From NCBI GenBank assembly GCA_030699345.1, contig JAUYMX010000498.1:1-20296 (forward strand): a DNA stretch of 20,296 nt, written 5' to 3'. Every line of letters begins with the position of its first letter. The first letter of the stretch is position 1. The DNA comes from Methylococcaceae bacterium. Its GTDB lineage: Bacteria > Pseudomonadota > Gammaproteobacteria > Methylococcales > Methylomonadaceae. Position numbers and translations under genes: made by a program. The notes beneath the pieces are model-generated. The model was not told the origin of the DNA. It saw nothing but the letters and a program-made list of their open reading frames with translations, and made no database searches. Of this stretch, positions 1 through 7,360 are shown piece by piece.

Positions 1-2294
1 CTGATGGACTTTTTAACTTCATCGATGGCATCGTAAATCACGCTGTAATAATGCAGGTCGACATCTCTTTCTTCGATTAATCGACGAGAAGTAGCATCAG
101 CGCGAACGTTAAAGCCGATTAAGATAGCTCCAGCCGCTAAAGCGAGATTGACATCCCCTTCATTAATGCCGCCTACGCCGCCAAATATAACCTTAACCTC
201 TACTTCGTCATTAGACAAAGCAGTCAAAGAACCTCGCAATGCTTCCAAACTACCCTGTACATCAGTCTTGATCACCAAATTGACGCTGGCAAGTTCACCT
301 GTAGTCATTTTAGAGAAGACTTCATCGAGCTTAGTCGCTTGTTGCGCAGCTTGCTTGGTTAACTTTTTGCGATCTTCGCGGTGTTTAGCCAAATCTTTAG
401 CTACACGCTCGTTTTGCACCACCAAGAAGTCATCGCCAGCGTTAGGTGTACCGGACAAACCTAATATTTCAACCGGCACGCAAGGGCCCGCTTCTTTGAT
501 TGGCTTGCCATTTTCGTTAAACATCGCTCTGATACGGCCAAATTCATGACCGCACAAGACCATTTGACCATTTTCAAGGGTGCCTTTTTGAACCAATACA
601 GTTGCAACTGCACCTCGGCCTTTATCTAAGCGTGATTCAATAACAACACCTGAGGCTGGACCGTCAACAGGGGCTTTGAGTTCAAGAATTTCTGTCTGAA
701 CAATAAGCGCCTCAATCAGGTCATCAATACCTTCACCGGTTTTTGCTGAAATTTTCAGGAACTGGACTTCACCACCCCATTCTTCCGGCAACACATTAAT
801 GTTGGCCAATTCCTGCATAACTTTCTCAGGATTTGCGTCGGGCTTATCAATTTTGTTCATCGCCACAATAATTGGCACATTTGCCGCCCTGGCATGCTCA
901 ACAGCCTCCCTGGTTTGCGGCATCACACCGTCATCAGCCGCGACGACAACAATAACCACGTCAGTTACATCAGCTCCACGCGCTCTCATCGCAGTAAAGG
1001 CGGCATGGCCTGGTGTATCTAAAAATGTAACCGAACCATGATCAGTAACTACTTGATAAGCACCAATGTGCTGAGTAATACCACCCGCTTCGCCTGCTGC
1101 AACGCGTGTTTTACGAATATAATCCAGCAGTGAAGTTTTACCATGATCAACATGCCCCATGATGGTGACAATAGGTGCTCTAGGTAATTCCTTATGCTCT
1201 TCTTCGCCCATCACTTCGGCCAGCATTTCCCGCTCGAGATCATCCTCGCTTTGAATGACAGCTTTATGCCCCATTTCTTCAACAAGAATGACAGCCGTGT
1301 CTTGGTCAATGCTTTGATTAATTGTCGCCATGATTCCAAGCTTCATTAAATGCTTGATCACTAACGCCGCTTTAACACTCATTTTCTGAGCAAGATCAGA
1401 AACAATAATTGATTCAGGAATAGCAACTTCTTTAACTGCAGGTGCAACAGGCATTTCAAATTGATGCTTGCCATCAGATACGGTAGTAGCTCGCTCTACT
1501 TTTTTGCCTTTCTTCTTAACTTTCTTATTATCTTTTCCAGCAACACGTGCTGAATCTTCCTGTTTTTTTCTATGTAACGTTTGTTCTTTAGCTGCGGCCA
1601 GTTGTCTTACTTTATCGGCATTTCGCTTGATGGACTCTTCCAGGCGCTGCTCTTTTTCCAGCTGTTTCTTTTTAAGTTCCTCGGCTTCTTTGGTCTTGAT
1701 AGGCTTGTCTTGCTTAGCTTTCTTGTCATCAGCATCGACTTTAACAACACCAAACTTGTCCTCAACATCAGGCTCAATATCGATTTCTGAGGCACTTACA
1801 ACTACCTCGGTTTTTTCTTCTACAGCCGCCAATTCTTCAGGCTCAGATGAGACCTCAGCTATTATTTCAGGCGATACAGGAGATTCTATAGTAGTAAGAC
1901 TTTCCACCACTTGCTTAGAAAGCTCTTCCTCAACAATAGGTTTTGCAGCGCTTATTATCTTGGACTCATCTGCTTCAGCTTCACGCTTGATATAAGTTTT
2001 CTGTTTACGCACTTCAATACTGATCGTTTTAGTACCACTTCCAGGTGCGCTGGCCTGCTTTAATTCGGTAACGGATCTGCGCTTTAAAGTGACACGTCGT
2101 GGTGAATTTTCAGCAGACTCATCATCTTTGCCATGGCGCTTGCGTAAATGCGCAAGCAGCTGCATTTTTTCATCTTCATTAATAACATCATCAGGGGCGG
2201 TCGCAGATAGCCCGGCCTCTTTGAGCTGCTCTAATAACTTTTCCAGAGGAATTTTCACTATCTCTGCTAATTGTTGTACTGTTTTATTGCTCAT
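1..2294 (-). CDS. infB: Translation initiation factor IF-2 (3' end beyond window)
   Basis: GTPase that places initiator fMet-tRNA on the 30S subunit and promotes subunit joining; cytoplasmic. About 764 codons are visible and the C-terminus lies beyond the left edge. The protein begins MSNKTVQQLAEIVKIPLEKL, a typical IF2_N domain, followed by a long charged Lys/Glu-rich linker (about residues 55-280) and a second IF2_N-like segment (about 288-325). The G domain has GHVDHGKT (380-387), DTPGHAAF (near 424) and NKIDKP (near 480). The ATG at 2294 follows AAGGGG at good spacing and lies 14 bp after the nusA stop, so the two are co-transcribed. Initiator tRNA, the substrate IF-2 handles, is encoded in the same ancestral operon. 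Plus-strand frames here are shadows. Identification is certain. Confidence 0.98.
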   Translation of the reverse strand, partial: MSNKTVQQLAEIVKIPLEKLLEQLKEAGLSATAPDDVINEDEKMQLLAHLRKRHGKDDESAENSPRRVTLKRRSVTELKQASAPGSGTKTISIEVRKQKTYIKREAEADESKIISAAKPIVEEELSKQVVESLTTIESPVSPEIIAEVSSEPEELAAVEEKTEVVVSASEIDIEPDVEDKFGVVKVDADDKKAKQDKPIKTKEAEELKKKQLEKEQRLEESIKRNADKVRQLAAAKEQTLHRKKQEDSARVAGKDNKKVKKKGKKVERATTVSDGKHQFEMPVAPAVKEVAIPESIIVSDLAQKMSVKAALVIKHLMKLGIMATINQSIDQDTAVILVEEMGHKAVIQSEDDLEREMLAEVMGEEEHKELPRAPIVTIMGHVDHGKTSLLDYIRKTRVAAGEAGGITQHIGAYQVVTDHGSVTFLDTPGHAAFTAMRARGADVTDVVIVVVAADDGVMPQTREAVEHARAANVPIIVAMNKIDKPDANPEKVMQELANINVLPEEWGGEVQFLKISAKTGEGIDDLIEALIVQTEILELKAPVDGPASGVVIESRLDKGRGAVATVLVQKGTLENGQMVLCGHEFGRIRAMFNENGKPIKEAGPCVPVEILGLSGTPNAGDDFLVVQNERVAKDLAKHREDRKKLTKQAAQQATKLDEVFSKMTTGELASVNLVIKTDVQGSLEALRGSLTALSNDEVEVKVIFGGVGGINEGDVNLALAAGAILIGFNVRADATSRRLIEERDVDLHYYSVIYDAIDEVKKSI

Positions 2295-2308
2295 CTGTAA
2301 CCCCTTTC

Positions 2309-3823
2309 CTACTCGCTTTTTGCCTCAGCAAACCAAGGCTCGCGGGCCTTCATAATCAATTTAGCCGCACGCTCTTCATCCACATTGGATAAACTCAACA
2401 AATCATCTACCGATTGCTCGGCCAAATCATCCATTGTGATAATTCCCCGTCCTGCCATTTCATAAGCCAAGTCTCTGTCCATCCCTGCCATTTCTAGCAA
2501 GTCTTGTGCAGGCTCAGCAGTTTCAATTTTTTCTTCGGCGGCAATGGCGCTAATCAATAACGCATCTTTGGCACGAGTTCTTAACTCATCAACCAAATCT
2601 GCATCAAAACCTTCAATTTCCAACATTTCACTGACTGGCACATAGGCGATTTCTTCGACCGTATTGAAGCCTTCTTCAGCTAGAATTGATGCAATATCTT
2701 CATCAATATCAAGCTGAGCCATGAACATTTGAATAATTTTTTCTGCTTCAGCCTCACTGCTTTCTTCTGCTTTAGACGCATCTAAAACATTCAACTCCCA
2801 ACCAGTCAACTGACTAGCAAGCCGAACATTCTGGCCGCCACGGCCTATTGCCTGTGACAAATTATCAGCGCTTACGGCTAAATCCATGCTGTGCTTGTCT
2901 TCATCAATGACTATGGACTCAATTTCTGCAGGCGACATGGCATTAATCACAAACTGGGCTTCGCTTGGATTCCAGAGAATAATATCAACACGCTCACCGG
3001 CCAACTCATTGGAAACAGTTTGCACCCTTGATCCTCTCATACCAACACAAGCACCAACAGGGTCTAATCTTGGGTCGTTGGCCTTTACCGCCAGTTTCGC
3101 CCTGGAGCCCGGATCTCTTGCTGCGCCCATGATTGAAATCAAACCTTCGCCAACTTCGGGCACTTCCAATCTAAAAAGAGCAACCAATAGTTGCGCATCA
3201 GTCCGGCTTACAAACAATTGGGGGCCACGCGGCTCTAATCGAACATCTTTTAAATACCCCCTAATTCTGTCGCCGATGCGAACAGCTTCACGAGGAATCA
3301 TATCTTCCTTAGCAATATAAGCTTCGACATGCCCGCCCAAGTCAAGGTAAATGCTACCTTTTTCTATACGTTTGACAATACCTGTAATCAGCTCGCCCAC
3401 GCGACTTTTATAGGCATCGACGATTTTTTTACGCTCAGCTTCACGTACCTTGTGGATAATCACTTGCTTAGCAGTTTGGGCAGCAATACGTCCAAAATCT
3501 ACGGATTCAATTTCTTCCTCAACAACGTCGCCTACTTGAACATCAGGGTTATCAAATCTTGCCACTTCAAGCAAAATCTGCGTTTCGGGAAATTCAACAT
3601 CACCGTCAATTTTATCATTTGCATCAACCACATCCCAGCAACGGTAAGTGGTGTAATCGCCAGTTTTTCTATCAATTGTTACACGAGTTTTAATTTGATT
3701 GGCATGACGCTTAATTGTGGCTGCTTCCAATGCTGACTCTATCGCTTGAAAAACCGCCTCTTTATCGATGTCCTTCTCGTTGGAAAAAACCTCTGCTACC
3801 AACAAAATCTCTTTATTTGCCAC
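2309..3823 (-). CDS. nusA: Transcription termination/antitermination factor NusA
   Basis: RNA polymerase-binding elongation factor that modulates pausing, intrinsic termination and antitermination. The 504-residue product has the N-terminal polymerase-binding domain (about 1-125, starting as ANKEILLVAEVFSNEKD), an S1 domain (about 130-200), tandem KH domains (the second with IGRGGQNVRLASQLTGWELN), and two C-terminal acidic repeats ending KAREPWF, as in Gammaproteobacteria. I chose the GTG at 3823 because AAGGAGG sits 5 nt upstream and the following residues match the family N-terminus; an upstream in-frame ATG at 3841 would place that Shine-Dalgarno inside the gene. It overlaps the end of rimP by 11 bp, suggesting translational coupling. 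NusA is known to autoregulate this operon in E. coli, and two terminators precede rimP here. Confidence 0.98.
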   Translation of the reverse strand: MANKEILLVAEVFSNEKDIDKEAVFQAIESALEAATIKRHANQIKTRVTIDRKTGDYTTYRCWDVVDANDKIDGDVEFPETQILLEVARFDNPDVQVGDVVEEEIESVDFGRIAAQTAKQVIIHKVREAERKKIVDAYKSRVGELITGIVKRIEKGSIYLDLGGHVEAYIAKEDMIPREAVRIGDRIRGYLKDVRLEPRGPQLFVSRTDAQLLVALFRLEVPEVGEGLISIMGAARDPGSRAKLAVKANDPRLDPVGACVGMRGSRVQTVSNELAGERVDIILWNPSEAQFVINAMSPAEIESIVIDEDKHSMDLAVSADNLSQAIGRGGQNVRLASQLTGWELNVLDASKAEESSEAEAEKIIQMFMAQLDIDEDIASILAEEGFNTVEEIAYVPVSEMLEIEGFDADLVDELRTRAKDALLISAIAAEEKIETAEPAQDLLEMAGMDRDLAYEMAGRGIITMDDLAEQSVDDLLSLSNVDEERAAKLIMKAREPWFAEAKSE

Positions 3824-4298
3824 TGCGCCCTCCTTTTTCAATTAAATACTCAGGGACTAAGCGAGCTTTACTCATCGCCGCAAAAGCCACCTCAAAAATC
3901 TGTTCACCGTCTTGCAAAGTGATAACGTCGCCATCAACTTGTTTGATCACACCAGTAATCTTTCTTCGGCCATCAATAGTTTTGAATAGATTAACTAATA
4001 CCGTATTGCCGATAAAGCGTTCAAATTGACTCACTTTGAAGAATGGCCTGTCCTCGCCTGGCGAAGACACCTCTAACTGATAATTGCCGGGAATAGGATC
4101 TTCCACATCCAATACCCCGCTAATCTGGTGACTAACTTTTGTACAATCTTCAACAAGAATTCCCTTCTCGCTATCTATATATATTCTTAATAACCCGTGC
4201 TTTGGGTGAGGGTTATAATCGATGCCAACACATTCGTAACCCAACCCCTCAACAATCGGCTCAATTAACGCACTCAAATGCTCGGGAGCCTGTTTCAT
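3813..4298 (-). CDS. rimP: Ribosome maturation factor RimP
   Basis: Late-stage 30S assembly factor. The 161-residue protein starts MKQAPEHLSALIEPIVEGLG and carries the family signature region with YIDSEKGILVEDCTKVS and SPGEDRPFF, followed by the C-terminal SH3-like barrel (residues after about 90). The ATG at 4298 has GAGG 6 nt upstream. A longer in-frame ATG at 4349 is rejected because that reading would translate through an intrinsic terminator hairpin at 4329-4345. It is the first protein gene of the rimP-nusA-infB operon. No promoter is evident in the 120 bp between rimP and the tRNA remnant, so transcription must come from upstream, now the mobile element end. Confidence 0.96.
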   Translation of the reverse strand: MKQAPEHLSALIEPIVEGLGYECVGIDYNPHPKHGLLRIYIDSEKGILVEDCTKVSHQISGVLDVEDPIPGNYQLEVSSPGEDRPFFKVSQFERFIGNTVLVNLFKTIDGRRKITGVIKQVDGDVITLQDGEQIFEVAFAAMSKARLVPEYLIEKGGRSGK

Positions 4299-4323
4299 TG
4301 CGACCTCATTAAATTTTGCACAT

Positions 4324-4345
4324 AAAAAAAGAGCCAAAGGCTCTT
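4324..4345 (-). terminator. Intrinsic terminator directly upstream of rimP
   Basis: On the minus strand AAGAGCC-TTT-GGCTCTT forms a 7-bp stem with a 3-nt loop, followed by a run of seven U. It lies only about 25 nt before the rimP ATG, so it acts as an attenuator on transcripts entering the operon rather than as an end-of-gene signal. It is a plausible place for NusA-dependent feedback (inference). Confidence 0.8.
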
Positions 4346-4385
4346 CCATTAACTTAGTTTTTGGACATCAACCAGAAGCCCAAAA

Positions 4386-4409
4386 AATAAAAAACCCCAT
4401 AAAGGGGTT
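4386..4409 (-). terminator. Original metY terminator
   Basis: On the minus strand AACCCC-TTTAT-GGGGTT forms a 6-bp stem followed by a U-rich tract. It starts 8 nt after the CCA end of the tRNA remnant, the position expected for the terminator of the ancestral initiator tRNA gene, which the integration event has separated from its own 5' half. Confidence 0.8.
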
Positions 4410-4416
4410 CTGAATG

Positions 4417-4461
<45 letters not shown>

Positions 4462-4489
4462 TGCCCCCCAGAGACAGCTAAAACAACCT

Positions 4490-4501
4490 AACACGCTGAA
4501 A
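4490..4501. repeat. Left attP-arm inverted repeat copy
   Basis: AACACGCTGAAA on the plus strand. The exact reverse complement (TTTCAGCGTGTT) lies at 13146-13157 at the other end of the element. In the excised circle the two flank the 45-bp core as a 12-bp perfect inverted repeat, 28 and 50 bp from the core edges. Likely protein-binding sites for recombination (inference). Confidence 0.6.
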
Positions 4502-4517
4502 CTCTTCCTTAATCAAC

Positions 4518-4546
4518 ATATTACCAACAAGGTGCCCGAAGGTCAA
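4518..4546 (-). promoter_or_regulatory. Outward-facing sigma-70 promoter at element end
   Basis: Minus-strand -35 TTGACC (4546-4541), 17-nt spacer, -10 TAATAT (4523-4518). This is close to consensus and has ideal spacing. It points out of the element, through the tRNA remnant, toward rimP-nusA-infB. In a circular excised form it would read across attP into the zinc-ribbon/integrase pair. The -35 overlaps a copy of CAAGGTG that recurs nearby, so a recombination protein could compete with polymerase (inference). Confidence 0.75.
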
Positions 4547-4623
4547 GGTGTTTAAAAGCGTTTAAATAAAAATCAAGGTGCCTTGTATGGGTGTTAATGC
4601 GCTGCCCTATTTGGTGTAAATGC
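4528..4623. repeat. Left-arm repeats, candidate integrase arm-type sites
   Basis: Two diverged copies of a 22-23 bp unit, GTGCC-TTGTATGGG-TGTTAATGC (4578-4600) and CTGCC-CTATTTGG-TGTAAATGC (4602-4623), are in tandem. A third related copy, GTGCC-CTATATGG-TGCACTTGC, is at 13117-13138 on the opposite arm in the same orientation. The heptamer CAAGGTG also recurs at 4528, 4544 and 4574. Direct repeats on both arms around a tRNA core are the usual arrangement of arm-type sites for lambda-family integrases. Confidence 0.6.
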
Positions 4624-4748
4624 TCAATCGATGGCATGTAAAAAAATAAATATTTTTGACGTTTTTAGTTAAAAAAACACCGTTATTCAGAATAAATTAA
4701 ATTAGACCATATCAGCTTAAACCCGAAGGTCTTAAGAATGACAGGCAT

Positions 4749-4773
4749 AAAAAAACCGGCACTAGGCCGGTTT
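4749..4773 (-). terminator. Terminator of the element's last operon
   Basis: Minus strand AAACCGGC-CTAGT-GCCGGTTT forms an 8-bp stem with a 5-nt loop, running into a U tract. The stop codon of the 32-residue ORF lies inside the loop. It would stop element transcripts about 230 bp before the outward promoter, insulating that promoter and the rimP operon from read-through. Confidence 0.85.
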
Positions 4774-4860
4774 AGATTTTCGAAGTAGCGGTTTTTTATG
4801 ACGTTGACTGTGCCAATAATCGCCGTATGAGCCAAAGCCTAAACGCTGCCAGGGTGTCAT
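4762..4860 (-). CDS. Small ORF, 32 aa, unknown
   Basis: Encodes a basic peptide starting MTPWQRLGFGSYGDYWH and ending RKSKPA. It starts 8 nt after the stop of the 137-aa gene and its TAG falls in the terminator loop, so it fits neatly as the last gene of the operon. There is no good Shine-Dalgarno; it would rely on coupling to the upstream gene. The aromatic, tightly packed sequence looks like real protein rather than random translation, but I do not recognise a family. Confidence 0.4.
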   Translation of the reverse strand: MTPWQRLGFGSYGDYWHSQRHKKPLLRKSKPA

Positions 4861-4868
4861 TTTATTAA

Positions 4869-5282
4869 TCAAATGTTTGAGGTAACGTAGATAAAATCGA
4901 CGTTGGTTCCCACTGACACATACCCCACATGCGTACTACTTGCAGGAATGGTTAGGTTCATTTCTTCAAACCCACTAAAAACGGTTCCAGTTGCAGCGGC
5001 GGTAATGGCGGCGGCAGAACTTGCACCAAAGCCTATTTTTAGTCTATCGCTGGATTCAAACGTTAAGCTTTTGATATAGATTTTCTTGTCAGTTGCGGCC
5101 AACACCTTGGCTTGTGCCGTGGTGGTAGCAACCAACGTGCCTCGATTTGGCCGGTAGATGCTATCAATCTCGACCACTTGCGCTATGCCTTCAGCCACAA
5201 GTTTGGCCTCTCGGTAAATGTCCAATGTGGCAACGTCATATTCTGCGTAACCGTTCCAGCGTTGGTTAAATCGTATCGTCAT
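4869..5282 (-). CDS. Putative phage capsid-associated protein, 137 aa
   Basis: I do not recognise a named family with certainty. The first 45 residues (MTIRFNQRWNGYAEYDVATL onward) resemble the short RWNGY...GDVA-type proteins often encoded beside HK97 capsid genes. The remaining 90 residues are Ser/Thr/Ala-rich with alternating hydrophobics (KSLTFESSDRLKIGFGASS, TIPASSTHVGYVSVGTNVDF) and look like a beta-sandwich, as in decoration or attachment proteins. The ATG at 5282 has GGAGG 6 nt upstream, better than an earlier in-frame ATG at 5315. The start lies inside the preceding 41-aa gene, an overlapping arrangement typical of phage operons. A decoration or head-completion role is inference. Confidence 0.75.
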   Translation of the reverse strand: MTIRFNQRWNGYAEYDVATLDIYREAKLVAEGIAQVVEIDSIYRPNRGTLVATTTAQAKVLAATDKKIYIKSLTFESSDRLKIGFGASSAAAITAAATGTVFSGFEEMNLTIPASSTHVGYVSVGTNVDFIYVTSNI

Positions 5283-5391
5283 GGACTGCCTCCGGTATGC
5301 GCGACAGTAAATCATCTAAGAGGGCGGCGATTCGGTTAATGCCTTCCAGGAGTTGGGCGGCTTGTGCTTCTGTGATTGTTGGTTGGTTCAT
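5266..5391 (-). CDS. Small acidic helical protein, 41 aa
   Basis: Encodes MNQPTITEAQAAQLLEGINR followed by IAALLDDLLSRIPEAVHDDTI. The central heptad-like leucine/isoleucine pattern predicts one amphipathic helix. The ATG at 5391 has AGGA about 10 nt upstream. Its 3' end overlaps the 137-aa gene by 17 bp, and the GGAGG serving that gene lies within this one, which suggests coupled translation. The family is unknown; by position it may be a small head or chaperone-like protein (inference). Confidence 0.6.
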   Translation of the reverse strand: MNQPTITEAQAAQLLEGINRIAALLDDLLSRIPEAVHDDTI

Positions 5392-5406
5392 TTTAAAAAT
5401 TCCTGA

Positions 5407-5535
5407 TTAGTTTATGTGGTAAAAACACCGCCACACGGAAAGCCGGGGCGGTGTAGTGGCTCGAACGATGTTTACCAGGCATCCACGAACCTTGCCGGTG
5501 CAGCACGCCGCATACCGGATGGCGTGGGCCTCCAT
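5407..5535 (-). CDS. Possible small Cys/Arg-rich ORF, 42 aa
   Basis: Reads MEAHAIRYAACCTGKVRGCL, then VNIVRATTPPRLSVWRCFYHIN. It lies between the capsid pseudogene and the 41-aa gene. There is no convincing Shine-Dalgarno. Its 3' half contains the hairpin at 5420-5454, so the region may instead be structured RNA. The GC-rich composition differs from the flanks. I list it because its end fits the gap exactly, but the call is weak. Confidence 0.3.
   Translation of the reverse strand: MEAHAIRYAACCTGKVRGCLVNIVRATTPPRLSVWRCFYHIN
5420..5454 (-). terminator. Hairpin plus U-tract after the capsid gene
   Basis: Minus strand ACACCGCC and GGCGGTGT form a perfect 8-bp stem with a 14-nt loop, followed by UUUUU. 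It would reduce transcription from the capsid gene into the two downstream small genes, giving stoichiometric control, and overlaps the weak 42-aa ORF. Confidence 0.6.
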
Positions 5536-5550
5536 GCCCGAAGGCTTTCG

Positions 5551-6892
5551 TTAAACTTCTGACAGCACGCCTTGTGTTAACCAAAAGCTGTTGGTTCTGG
5601 CCACTTGCCAATCGGCACGTAAATGAGCCAGGAACCCAACCTGAAGATTTCCAGCAAATGTTTCGGTAATCACTTGAATTTCAAGCTGCTGACGTAGACC
5701 CAACAACAAGTTGCTAAAGTTGCCGGTGAATATTTCAGAGGTCACATTTGAGGTGCCGGTGGTCAGGGTGTTGGGCACTGAGTTGGTTTCATAAAAACTT
5801 AAATTATTTTCAATGAACGCGGACGGCTTTAACGGCTGGTTAGTGGTGTCGGTAAAGCCCTGAATGTCAAAAAACGTCCGCGGACTTAGCACCACGGCAC
5901 TGGCGGCATCATTGCCTTCAGAAACTTTTTTAGCGGCCGTATGGATAGGTAAATAAAACCCTTGTGCCGACAATTTCGCGCCGTTGGTCGCCAGTACCTG
6001 ATTGCGTGTTGCCGTTGTCAGCACTGATTTTAATCCTAAGGGTTGATTGCTTGACCCTGAACCATACAGACCGGCATAGTCGAGCTGTAACGCCAAGGCA
6101 TTAGCCAGGGTATCTTCTAAAATTTGTTCGATATTCAAAGAGTCGGCTAATAATTCACGCGATACCTTCACCAGTACCGCCAGTGATTTAGGTGCAAAAG
6201 CGACTTGACCAAACACCGGATCACTTTCAGAGACGGCGGCACTTTCTGCACGCTAACCTGGTGTTGGGTCAGATATGACGGTGGCCATATTCACCTTGTT
6301 GCTGTTCAATAGCACCGTTTGCGCGCCGGCTTGTTGCAACACTGACTTATTTCTTAGTAAGTCGATAAAGCCAGGCATGGTTTCAACGGGCACGCTATAA
6401 CCGCCTGCGCTGTTTGGTGCCTTCAGCTAATGATTTCGTCAATACGGCGTCACCGTTTGCGCCCAGGATTAGACCTTTCAACAATTTACCAACGGACGGG
6501 CCGCTAGTGTTGTATGAGGTTTCGATTTTTTGCGATTTGGTATAAAAACCGTTGTTGTTTTTTGGTGAAAATGTCATTTCTTCTCCTCCCGGCCAACGGG
6601 CAGATGATTTTTGTAGGGCTTGAAATTCTTCATCGCGCTTGGTTCGTTCCAGGACGTCTATTTGGTGCGCAGTATGTTCAAACAGCAATTCAAAACCTTT
6701 GATCGCTTTGGGCTCGACTTGTCCAATTTTCATATCACTTTCCACATCAACCCACGCGGCTTTAACCGCCATACCAGCGCGGCGGGCATCGGCAATATGC
6801 GAAAAGTCCTCTCGCAAGACTTGGTGAAATTTATCGCCAAGATAGGGCCGGATATGCGCCTCGAACGGCTCGATGTCTTTTAAAAATGGCAT
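5551..6892 (-). pseudogene. HK97-family major capsid protein, frameshifted and nonsense-mutated
   Basis: Three pieces in one line make one gene. The N-terminal part (6892 to about 6415, MPFLKDIEPFEAHIRPYL onward) is a helical delta-like scaffolding domain. The middle (about 6415-6256) reads SAGGYSVPVETMPGFIDLLR. The C-terminal part (6252-5551) contains ESDPVFGQVAFAPKSLAVLV and SRELLADS, the classical HK97 fold core, and ends near VARTNSFWLTQGVLSEV. Reading AAAC as AAC near 6413-6415 restores LAEGTNSAGGYSVP, so one base was inserted. An in-frame TAG at 6255-6253 sits where relatives have Trp (PG-W-RAESAAV), fitting TGG to TAG. With the inserted base removed the reading frame is 447 codons including stop. 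The start ATG at 6892 follows AAGGA. No protease, portal or terminase is adjacent. Confidence 0.88.
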
Positions 6893-7030
6893 TTTTGTTT
6901 TTTCCTTGCTGCTATCGCAGCCGTTATGTGTTGGCTGCAATATCAGAAGGCTGATTTGCGGAAAACTCTTAGCCAATGGGGGATGAGCTTTATGGCCTCA
7001 TGCTATCTAGCTGAATAATCCCCGTAAATC

Positions 7031-7057
7031 AGGGAATAAAGGGAGTTGTAGGGAGTT
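7031..7057. repeat. AGGGAGTT iteron-like site upstream of the capsid operon
   Basis: Contains GGGAATAAAGGGAGTT, identical over 16 bp to 10578-10593, followed by a second AGGGAGTT with a 10-bp period (7040-7047 and 7050-7057). It lies about 140 bp upstream of the capsid start. Likely a protein-binding site shared with the replication operon. Confidence 0.6.
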
Positions 7058-7101
7058 GTTTTCTCCTCCCATAGTGTTGCCTGTTTTATTGTTGCGATTA
7101 C

Positions 7102-7350
7102 TAATGATTATCATGCGGCTTTTTGTATTTTCAAAAACTTACTCAACGAAAATTTATCTAAGGCGACGCAAAGGGATGTTGTGTTCTTGTTGAGTTTTAA
7201 CCCGCCCACCGTGTTAATGATCTAAATAGTAAATACAAATACGAATGATTATCATGGGCTTTCTCTATTTAATTCAACTCACGCATAAATGTATCTAGGG
7301 CGTGGCAAAGGGATATGATTTTTTTGTTGAGTTTTAACCCCCCCACCCTG
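7102..7350. repeat. Two imperfect direct repeats of about 110 bp
   Basis: Copy 1 (7102-7212) and copy 2 (7242-7350) share blocks AATGATTATCATG, TTTATCTA/GTATCTA, GCAAAGGGAT and TTGTTGAGTTTTAACCC, in the same order, with diverged sequence between. No ORF of note runs through. Each copy begins with ATGATTATCAT, an odd-centred palindrome. Conservation in blocks implies selection on binding sites or RNA structure rather than a recent duplication. Confidence 0.7.
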
Positions 7351-7360
7351 CTATCAACCC

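Noticed and set aside
148..2355. Several plus-strand ORFs opposite infB
   Set aside because: They are antisense shadows of a clearly conserved gene, low in complexity (Ser/Leu-rich) and lack ribosome sites.
3824..3841. ATG start for nusA at 3841
   Set aside because: The strong AAGGAGG lies after it and fits the GTG at 3823, which also matches the family N-terminus.
4299..4349. Longer rimP start
   Set aside because: It would translate a terminator stem and lacks the GAGG that precedes the 4298 ATG.
5393..5611. 72-aa minus-strand ORF after the capsid gene
   Set aside because: Overlaps the conserved capsid C-terminus in another frame and lacks a ribosome site; the shorter 42-aa frame is kept only at low confidence.
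5551..6976. Two separate genes instead of one broken capsid gene
   Set aside because: One inserted base and one amber codon restore a single HK97 capsid protein across all pieces, which two genes would not explain.
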